Of a stretch of 64,000 nucleotides of DNA, positions 58,050-64,000 are shown one piece after another. Source of the DNA: UBA6059 sp965227155 (GTDB lineage Bacteria; Bacteroidota; Bacteroidia; Cytophagales; Cyclobacteriaceae); contig OZ245731.1 of NCBI GenBank assembly GCA_965227155.1, positions 5,022,001-5,086,000 of the forward strand, in the 5' to 3' direction. The notes under the pieces were generated by a model. It saw only the letters and a list, made by a program, of their open reading frames with translations, ran no database searches and was not told where the DNA came from. Positions within the stretch are counted from its first letter, which is position 1; the number at the start of each line of letters is the position of its first letter. The translations under genes and the position numbers were made by a program.

Positions 58050-60422
58050 GTGACCAAAAGCATCATCACCATAATTGGTATAGTATTATTATCAATAAAC
58101 TTATCAGCTCAAAATTTAATAACGGGTAGGGTAGTTGAAAAAGGAACCAATGAGGCGTTACCTCTAGCTAACGTAATCAATGAGAATTCCGGCAAGGGAG
58201 TTGTAACCAACACAGAAGGATACTTTACTATTTTTGGACAAGAGGCAGATTCGATAAGGCTAAAGATTACATATGTGGGTTATCAGAGTAAGCATGTAAG
58301 ATTAAGCCAAGACTATGTCCCAAAGGAATTACAAATACAATTGGAACCGTTATCTGCCCAGCTAAAAGAGGTAATCATCTCAGCTGACGCCAACAAATTT
58401 ATTAATACAAATCGGGGATTGAGTCAAATCAGTATATCACCGAGACAAATTGGACTACTACCTTCTATTGGAGAAACAGACATTTTCCGATCCCTTCAAT
58501 TATTGCCCGGTGTAAGTGGTACTAATGAAAACTCATCCGGTTTGTTTGTAAGAGGAGGAACACCTGACCAGAATCTGGTGCTACTGGATGGCATGACCAT
58601 TTACAGGGTAGATCATTTCTTTGGCTTTTTTAGCGCTTTCAATGCCAATGCAATTAAAGATGTACAGCTTTTTAAAGGTGCTTTCCCCGCAAAATATGGT
58701 GCAAGAATCGGTGGTGTGGTAGATCTTACTGGTCGTACAGGTAGCTTCGAAAAAGTGGTTGGCAACATCGGTGTTAACCTGTTGAGTGCCAATGCCAGTT
58801 TAGAGATACCGATAGCCGAGAAAGTGTCATTTTTTATAGCAGGAAGAAGATCATTCACTGAATTGATGCAAACACGTGTCTACAACGCGATAAGTGAAAA
58901 TCTATATCGCCAGGAGGATATTGAAGGATTGGCTCGGGTCACTCCTGATTTCAATTTTTATGACATCAATAGTAAATTGAACTTCCGCCCTTCCGATAAA
59001 GATATTATTAGTTTAAGCTACTATAGTGGTGGTGATTTTCTTGATGAATCGCGGGATATACGGAATGAAATTGACATACAAGATTCTGACGATGACATAC
59101 TTGCTCTCATAGATGTGGACGAGATCACTGATTGGGGCAATCAGGGGATTTCCGCAACATGGTCGCGCCAATGGTCTCCGCGGTATTTCCATACCTTTCA
59201 GTTGGCTACTTCCCGCTACAAAAGTAATTATGATGTAAATGTAGATGTAGATGTGACCATACCAAATCGGGATAGCACACTTTTTGGTTTTGATTTTAAA
59301 TTCATGGAAGAAAATAAAATTGATGACCTGTCGGCCAGATACGATGGAGAATGGATTGCTAATGAAACCCATAAAATGTCTTTTGGTGCATCATTTACAG
59401 AATCAGCAATTGATTACCTGGGCGTTTTCAACGATACAACGACACTCCTGGATCTTGATCAAAATTCGAAACTTTGGGCCGCTTATGTTTCGGACAACTG
59501 GAGGCCTAATGAAAACCTTCAAATTTCTGCAGGTTTAAGATTATCATATTACGATCTCACCGAAGATTTTTTACTTGCCCCTAGGTTTTCCATACAATAT
59601 AAAATCAATGATTTGCTAAAATTGAAAGCAGGTTATGGCAGACATTTCCAAAATGTAAATAGGATTATAAATGAAAACATAACTCAAGGCAACCGGGACT
59701 TTTGGTTAATGGCAGACGACAATCTGGTAAAAATCAGTAAGTCTCATCAATATGTGGCAGGTATAGAATATTCTGCAAAGCAATGGTTAGTCAGCCTAGA
59801 GGCCTACTACAACGATATTGCTGATCTTACAGAATTCTCTGAGAGGGTAGGCAATGGTTCTGCGAATCCCGAAGAGCTGTTCTTTCATGGAGATGGAATT
59901 GCCCGTGGTATTGAAGTTTTGATGCAAAAGAAACAAGGTAGTTATACGGGTTGGATTTCTTACACCCTGGGGAGGGTCAATCGTACATTCAAAGACTTCA
60001 ATAATGGACTTACATACCCTGCGGTACAGGATCAATTGCATGAATTTAAAATTGTAAATAGCTATGAAATTGAAGGATGGAACTTCTCTGCTAATTTCAT
60101 TTATGGTAGTGGCAGACCCTATTCAAGACCTTCGAATCAATATGATATTACCTTGCTGGATGGACAAACAGCTAACTTCATCGGCGTAGGACCAAGAAAT
60201 GGTTCACGCCTCAAACCTTACCATCGCCTGGATATTGCAGCGCATCATATATTTCCAATAGGTCGCCATAAAGGTGATATTGGCCTTTCTATTTTCAATT
60301 TCTATGGCAGGTTCAACACATGGTATTATGAATATGATTTTAATCAAAATCCTGTGTTAACTACAGAAATCACTTACTTAGGGTTTACTCCTAATGTATC
60401 TTTTACAATTACATTCGAATGA
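58050..60422 (+). CDS. TonB-dependent receptor with carboxypeptidase-like N-terminal domain
   Basis: 790 residues with a GTG start. Signal peptide 1-20 (IIGIVLLSINLSAQ). CarboxypepD_reg-like beta-sandwich (~22-100: ITGRVVEKGTNEALPLANVINENSGKGVVTNTEGYF), plug domain (~120-230: LPSIGETDIFRSLQLLPGVSG, GLFVRGGTPDQNLVLLDGM, GAFPAKYGARIGGVVDL), then a ~550-residue barrel ending in FTITFE with the terminal aromatic strand. It imports an unknown substrate across the outer membrane with TonB energy. It is coupled by ATGA overlap to a DUF4249 lipoprotein rather than a SusD. Confidence 0.93.
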   Translation: MTKSIITIIGIVLLSINLSAQNLITGRVVEKGTNEALPLANVINENSGKGVVTNTEGYFTIFGQEADSIRLKITYVGYQSKHVRLSQDYVPKELQIQLEPLSAQLKEVIISADANKFINTNRGLSQISISPRQIGLLPSIGETDIFRSLQLLPGVSGTNENSSGLFVRGGTPDQNLVLLDGMTIYRVDHFFGFFSAFNANAIKDVQLFKGAFPAKYGARIGGVVDLTGRTGSFEKVVGNIGVNLLSANASLEIPIAEKVSFFIAGRRSFTELMQTRVYNAISENLYRQEDIEGLARVTPDFNFYDINSKLNFRPSDKDIISLSYYSGGDFLDESRDIRNEIDIQDSDDDILALIDVDEITDWGNQGISATWSRQWSPRYFHTFQLATSRYKSNYDVNVDVDVTIPNRDSTLFGFDFKFMEENKIDDLSARYDGEWIANETHKMSFGASFTESAIDYLGVFNDTTTLLDLDQNSKLWAAYVSDNWRPNENLQISAGLRLSYYDLTEDFLLAPRFSIQYKINDLLKLKAGYGRHFQNVNRIINENITQGNRDFWLMADDNLVKISKSHQYVAGIEYSAKQWLVSLEAYYNDIADLTEFSERVGNGSANPEELFFHGDGIARGIEVLMQKKQGSYTGWISYTLGRVNRTFKDFNNGLTYPAVQDQLHEFKIVNSYEIEGWNFSANFIYGSGRPYSRPSNQYDITLLDGQTANFIGVGPRNGSRLKPYHRLDIAAHHIFPIGRHKGDIGLSIFNFYGRFNTWYYEYDFNQNPVLTTEITYLGFTPNVSFTITFE

Positions 60423-61246
60423 ACAGATTTATATCTGCCATATTCACATTATTTCTGTTTTCTTGTGACGAAGAACAGGTAGCTAAGGAGACTTTTGTAG
60501 TAGAGGCATTTGTCTATGCTGGATCTCCTATTTCAAAAATCAATGTAAAATCAACAATTCCTTTTGAAGAAATAAGTCAGCCGGGTCAGCCAATTTCGAA
60601 TGCAACCTTAGCCATAAGCTATCAAAATCAGACAATACCATTAAGCTTTAATCCAACCACACTACGATATGATGGACCTAAGGACCTCATCATAGAACCC
60701 GGAAACTCAATGCAACTCGAAGTACGTGTAGATAATACCACCGCTATCGGCAACACCACTATTCCCGAATATCCCAAAAATCTTTCTGCCTCTGCTCCCA
60801 AAATCATCATTCCTCCTATTGAAATAAGCAGAGACCTCCGTGATGTGTTGTCCGCACTTTTTGAAAATGCCAGACTTCAAATAACCTGGGATAATGTGTC
60901 TGAAAACTATCATTTTCTAGTTATTGAGCTTGCTGACACAATCAATACAGAACCATTATTTAATGATGACATTCCATCAAACGTTGGAGATTTCTTTGAC
61001 AACTTTAGATTGGTGTCAGAGCCTTCCAGAGACTCCACATACACTGTAATTGGCCTGAGCCTACAGAATTATGGTCTATATCGGGCAATCTTATATCGAA
61101 TAAACCAGGAGTATGCAGACCTATATGCTGATCAATTGCAAGATTCCCGAAGCTTAAATGAGCCACCTTCCAATATTCAAAATGCCCTGGGTATATTCAC
61201 AGGCGTTTCCAGCGACACCATATTATTTGAAATTGCAAAATTCTAA
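60419..61246 (+). CDS. DUF4249 lipoprotein
   Basis: 275 residues. Short lipoprotein signal with lipobox LFSC (cysteine at about 16), then ETFVVEAFVYAGSPISKINVKSTIPFEE, the N-terminal signature of DUF4249, and an Ig-like middle. Such proteins occur right after TonB receptors of this type in Bacteroidota and are presumed surface or periplasmic partners, but none has a proven ligand. It overlaps the receptor stop (ATGA). Confidence 0.87.
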   Translation: MNRFISAIFTLFLFSCDEEQVAKETFVVEAFVYAGSPISKINVKSTIPFEEISQPGQPISNATLAISYQNQTIPLSFNPTTLRYDGPKDLIIEPGNSMQLEVRVDNTTAIGNTTIPEYPKNLSASAPKIIIPPIEISRDLRDVLSALFENARLQITWDNVSENYHFLVIELADTINTEPLFNDDIPSNVGDFFDNFRLVSEPSRDSTYTVIGLSLQNYGLYRAILYRINQEYADLYADQLQDSRSLNEPPSNIQNALGIFTGVSSDTILFEIAKF

Positions 61247-61264
61247 TTCTTTTCTATCTAAGAC

Positions 61265-61295
61265 TTTGGTAAGTCTGTCAGGTTGTCTAATTTTG
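61265..61295 (+). promoter_or_regulatory. Bacteroidota housekeeping promoter of the tRNA-fMet locus
   Basis: TTTG (61265-61268), 19-base spacer, TAATTTTG (61288-61295), an exact match in sequence and spacing to the TTTG/TAnnTTTG consensus. It lies directly before the broken tRNA copy, not before the intact one, which has no obvious box of its own. Confidence 0.6.
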
Positions 61296-61300
61296 CATCT

Positions 61301-61342
61301 CATATCGCGGGATGGAGTCCCGAAGTATCGGGAGTAGCTCGT
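61301..61342 (+). pseudogene. broken 5' copy of tRNA-fMet with palindrome in the D loop
   Basis: 61301-61317 is identical to 61391-61407, which leads into the intact initiator tRNA, and GTAGCTCGT (61334-61342) equals the end of its D arm. Between them, the CAGTTG of the intact D loop is replaced by the 16-base palindrome TCCCGA-AGTA-TCGGGA. No anticodon arm follows. Confidence 0.7.
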
Positions 61343-61395
61343 AATACAGCAAACTTGTATGAGAGCAAACTACAGAAGCGATAGGAAAAACATAT

Positions 61396-61468
<73 letters not shown>

Positions 61469-61476
61469 CTAGATAG

Positions 61477-61507
61477 ACCTGATCAAATAGTTGGTCAGGT
61501 TTTTTTA
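61477..61507 (+). terminator. terminator after tRNA-fMet
   Basis: ACCTGA (61477-61482) pairs with TCAGGT (61495-61500), followed by seven T (61500-61506). Confidence 0.75.
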
Positions 61508-61521
61508 ATGAATAAGGGATT

Positions 61522-61587
61522 GGACAGGACGAGAAGCCTGTCCCGATGAAGCAAAGCGAATATCGGGAAGTCCTCCTCCCGCTACTA
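61522..61587 (+). pseudogene. 3' fragment of a tRNA-fMet copy fused to nested inverted repeats
   Basis: 61569-61587 is identical over 19 bases to 61453-61471, the 3' end of the intact initiator tRNA. Directly before it lie GGACAGG/CCTGTCC (61522-61528/61537-61543) and the overlapping TCCCGAT/ATCGGGA (61541-61547/61562-61568). This is the same TCCCGA/TCGGGA arm pair that disrupts the 5' copy. Confidence 0.65.
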
Positions 61588-61588
61588 C

Positions 61589-61620
61589 CAAAAGGCTGGC
61601 AAAAATTGCCGGCCTTTTTT
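61589..61620 (+). terminator. terminator after the 3' tRNA fragment
   Basis: AAAAGGCTGGCAA pairs with TTGCCGGCCTTTT (one G-U) around a short A-rich loop, followed by a T run just ahead of der. Confidence 0.7.
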
Positions 61621-61643
61621 AGTTTACACTAAAATCAAAAGCA

Positions 61644-62954
61644 TTGGCAAATATTGTAGCCATAGTAGGTCGCCCCAATGTGGGCAAATCCACTTTTTTC
61701 AATAGGATGATTGAAAAAAAACGGGCCATCATGGATGATCAAAGTGGGGTAACCCGTGATCGACATTATGGCTATGCTGAGTGGAATGGCCAGCAGTTTA
61801 CTGTGATAGATACAGGCGGTTACGTAACCGGCTCTGAGGATAAATATGAAAAGGCTATCCGAAAGCAGGTAGCCATAGCTCTGGAAGAAGCATCGGTGGT
61901 GCTCTTTATGGTTGATTGCGTGACGGGACTTACAGATCTGGACAAGGATTTTGCCAATATCCTACGATCTATCAAAAAGCCGCTGTTTATCCTTGCCAAT
62001 AAAGCCGATAACCAGGAAAGGTCGCTTATGGCCAATGAGTTTTACGAGCTGGGTATGGATGCCGACATCTTCCCCATATCTTCCCAAAGTGGCAGTGGTA
62101 CCGGTGATCTGCTAGATGAGGTAGTCAAGGCCTTAGACAAGGATCATATACCTGAAGATGAAGAGGAAATCCCTCGCATTTCAATTTTAGGAAGGCCCAA
62201 TGTTGGTAAATCTTCTTTTCTCAACACGCTGCTGGGGAATGAAAGATCGATAGTGACGGATGAGGCCGGCACCACCCGGGACTCCATCAATACCCGCTAT
62301 AAATTATTTGGCAAAGATTTCATACTTACTGATACCGCCGGAATCCGAAAGAAAGCTAAGGTGCATGAGAGCATTGAGTTTTATAGCGTACTCCGGTCTA
62401 TTCAGGCCTTGCAGGATAGTGATGTATGTATCATCATGATCGATGCAGAGCGTGGCTTGGAAGCACAGGATATGTCGATCATCAACCTTGCGCATAAATA
62501 TCGCAAAGGCATCTTACTGATGATCAACAAATGGGATTTGATAGAAAAGGATCACAAGACCGCCGGAGAATACAAAAAATTCATTTCTGAAAAGCTTGGC
62601 CCGCTAGACTATGTTCCTGTGATTTTCACTTCAGTGATTGAGAAAAAGCGTATTTTTCAGGTCATCAATCAGGCTGTTGAAATCTATGAAAGCAGGGCGC
62701 AGCGCGTTCCAACTTCAGCATTAAATGACGCCATGCTACCTGAAATTGAACGATATCCGCCACCGGCTTACAAGGGCAAATACATCAAAATAAAATACAT
62801 CACGCAGTTACCGACCAAGACCCCTACGTTTGCCTTTTTCTGTAACTTGCCGCAGTATATTAAGGAACCATACGAACGTTACCTGATGAATAAATTACGT
62901 GAGCATTTTAATTTTAAAGGGGTTCCGGTAAAATTGGTCTTTAGAAAAAAATAA
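61644..62954 (+). CDS. der: GTPase Der (EngA)
   Basis: 436 residues with a TTG start (MANIVAIVGRPNVGKST). Two GTPase domains in tandem: G1 GRPNVGKST (~9-17) with DTGGYV and NKAD, and G1 GRPNVGKSS (~182) with DTAGIRKKAKV and NKWDL. A C-terminal KH-like domain (~350-436) includes PPAYKGKYIKIKYITQLPTKTPTFAFF. Der is essential for 50S assembly. The start lies 24 bases after the terminator of the tRNA relic. Confidence 0.96.
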   Translation: MANIVAIVGRPNVGKSTFFNRMIEKKRAIMDDQSGVTRDRHYGYAEWNGQQFTVIDTGGYVTGSEDKYEKAIRKQVAIALEEASVVLFMVDCVTGLTDLDKDFANILRSIKKPLFILANKADNQERSLMANEFYELGMDADIFPISSQSGSGTGDLLDEVVKALDKDHIPEDEEEIPRISILGRPNVGKSSFLNTLLGNERSIVTDEAGTTRDSINTRYKLFGKDFILTDTAGIRKKAKVHESIEFYSVLRSIQALQDSDVCIIMIDAERGLEAQDMSIINLAHKYRKGILLMINKWDLIEKDHKTAGEYKKFISEKLGPLDYVPVIFTSVIEKKRIFQVINQAVEIYESRAQRVPTSALNDAMLPEIERYPPPAYKGKYIKIKYITQLPTKTPTFAFFCNLPQYIKEPYERYLMNKLREHFNFKGVPVKLVFRKK

Positions 62955-62969
62955 GTTGCTTAGCGATCC

Positions 62970-63584
62970 TTGCAAAAAGAAGATTATCGTTCGGTTTTTG
63001 AAAAGTTTGTGCCCTCTACTGCAGTGGACTATTGCTTAGACCTCTGGTGGCATTTTCGATTTGAGTTTAAGATCACCAAAAGCAGGCAATCCAAACTTGG
63101 GGACTATCGTTGGCATCCGCAAAAGCGAAAGCACATCATTACGGTAAACCACAATTTAAATCGATACAGCTTTCTGCTTACTTATATCCATGAGATCGCC
63201 CACCTGGTAGTATTTGAGGAGCATAAAAACCGGGTAGACCCTCACGGGAAAGAGTGGAAAAAGGCCTTTAAGAAACTGATGCTACCTGTACTTAATGACA
63301 CGGTGTATCCCGATGATGTACTCAGACCGCTGGCCCGCTACATGAAAAACCCCAAGGCCTCCAGCTATTCTGATCCCGCTTTGATCGAAGCACTGTATCA
63401 ACACGATGAGGGTGAAGAGAAGCCATTTTTAAAGGATATTCCTGAGCTGAGCAACTTTCATTTTCAGAAGAAGAATTTCAAGAAATTGGAACTGCGGAGA
63501 ACCCGATACTTATGCGAAGAATTGCGTAGTGGTCGAAAATATTTGATCTCCCAATCTGCGAGGGTGCAGCCGCTGGAAGGTTGA
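62970..63584 (+). CDS. SprT-like zinc metalloprotease-fold protein
   Basis: 204 residues, TTG start. The SprT-like core has the metal motif H74-E75-x2-H78 (YIHEIAHLVVF) with a third ligand H92 (DPHGKEWKKAFKKL), preceded by KHIITVNHNLNRYSFLLTYI. Family members include SprT and the DNA-protein crosslink protease Spartan. The bacterial function is not settled. It is cotranscribed with der (15 bases apart). The C-terminal ~60 residues are basic. Confidence 0.83.
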   Translation: MQKEDYRSVFEKFVPSTAVDYCLDLWWHFRFEFKITKSRQSKLGDYRWHPQKRKHIITVNHNLNRYSFLLTYIHEIAHLVVFEEHKNRVDPHGKEWKKAFKKLMLPVLNDTVYPDDVLRPLARYMKNPKASSYSDPALIEALYQHDEGEEKPFLKDIPELSNFHFQKKNFKKLELRRTRYLCEELRSGRKYLISQSARVQPLEG

Positions 63585-63587
63585 TCT

Positions 63588-64000
63588 TTACAATGATATT
63601 CTTCTTTGGATCAGCTGGTTTACTTTTTCAAAAAAGACCAATGGCTTTAGTGTTCTCCAATTATCGATATTGAGATTGCCGCCGGAATTGATGTAAGCAT
63701 CAATATTGTAGATGTTCATTTCGGATAATACAAAATCCGGAAAATTGACCATGGCAATCCAGCCATCTTCCACATCCTCAAACCACTCTTCGTAATAGCA
63801 ATCGTCCGAACCATGGAAGTTGAAAACATTCTCTCCTATCAGAATGAACTTATTGATACCATGCATGTTCAGGTGCTCAACGATATTGCGCTTAAGATGC
63901 ATAATGTCATTGTTGAGCGCATCATTCCATTCGCCTATAAATTCCATCACCACAAAATTGCGCTCATAGTCAGCAAAAAGAATTTTCAGGTATAATGTTT
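63588..64000 (-). CDS. hypothetical protein, 5' end beyond the right edge
   Basis: About 137 residues are visible. A start could be read at the GTG at 63953, but the frame stays open to the right edge with protein-like sequence (LYLKILFADYERNFVVMEFIGEW), so the real start is probably outside the window. The visible part is soluble and mixed alpha/beta (NDIMHLKRNIVEHLNMHGINKFILIGENVFNFHG, acidic EEWFEDVEDGWIAMVNFPDFVLSEM), with an alternating pattern typical of a small cytosolic domain. No family recognised. It converges with the SprT-like gene, stops 4 bases apart. Confidence 0.65.
   Translation of the reverse strand, partial: TLYLKILFADYERNFVVMEFIGEWNDALNNDIMHLKRNIVEHLNMHGINKFILIGENVFNFHGSDDCYYEEWFEDVEDGWIAMVNFPDFVLSEMNIYNIDAYINSGGNLNIDNWRTLKPLVFFEKVNQLIQRRISL

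Overview
The window looks like a chromosomal segment of a marine- or soil-type Bacteroidota, most likely of the Cytophagales (Fulvivirga/Marivirga/Roseivirga-like). The evidence is a type IX secretion (T9SS) substrate with a gliding-motility C-terminal domain followed by a PorP/SprF-like protein, a TonB receptor plus DUF4249 pair, Bacteroidota-type promoters (TAnnTTTG boxes, sometimes with TTTG about 19 bases upstream), weak Shine-Dalgarno sequences, and the typical orders miaB - sigma-54 activator - lptE - TPR protein - secG and acpP-fabF-rnc. Assignment below phylum is inference.

Layout. 1-3.1 kb: 3' part of a large cysteine-repeat T9SS protein and its PorP-like partner. 3.1-10.2 kb: YvlD-type membrane protein, gamma-carbonic anhydrase, YceI lipoprotein, then the miaB-to-secG run. 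10.2-11.1 kb: a gene-poor stretch of minus-strand coding relics, possibly a decayed Rieske oxygenase. 11.1-13.6 kb: tRNA-Cys and rpsA, with a structured leader. 13.8-18.6 kb: DUF2490, bioB, sppA, folK, TauE/SafE. 18.6-34.6 kb: a surface-glycan locus. A plus-strand operon (class V aminotransferase, flippase, YfhO, GT2, GT42/Maf-like putative transferase) converges on a minus-strand operon for pseudaminic acid-type nonulosonate synthesis: pseB, pseC, a NeuB-cytidylyltransferase fusion, two GNATs and pseI. An upstream DegT-type aminotransferase and a large membrane protein border it. Its central part (about 24-31.2 kb) is visibly more AT-rich than its surroundings.

34.6-49.4 kb: pfkA, miaA, a very large hybrid histidine kinase with a lone receiver, a PhnP-like hydrolase, rqcH, pyk, acpP-fabF-rnc and nadE. 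49.4-57 kb: Ca2+ P-type ATPase, kelch protein, ssb, and a SiaC / PAS-SpoIIE phosphatase / hemerythrin operon. 57-64 kb: era, TonB receptor and DUF4249 lipoprotein, an initiator tRNA flanked by two broken copies of itself, der, a SprT-like protein and a gene running off the right edge.

Most of the window is housekeeping. The parts most worth attention are the nonulosonate locus (fused synthase/activator, no visible PseG, candidate transferase, compositional mosaic), the initiator-tRNA locus with palindrome-disrupted copies, and the partner-switching operon ending in a hemerythrin that lacks one usual iron ligand. No CRISPR array, rRNA, prophage or intact insertion sequence was seen.
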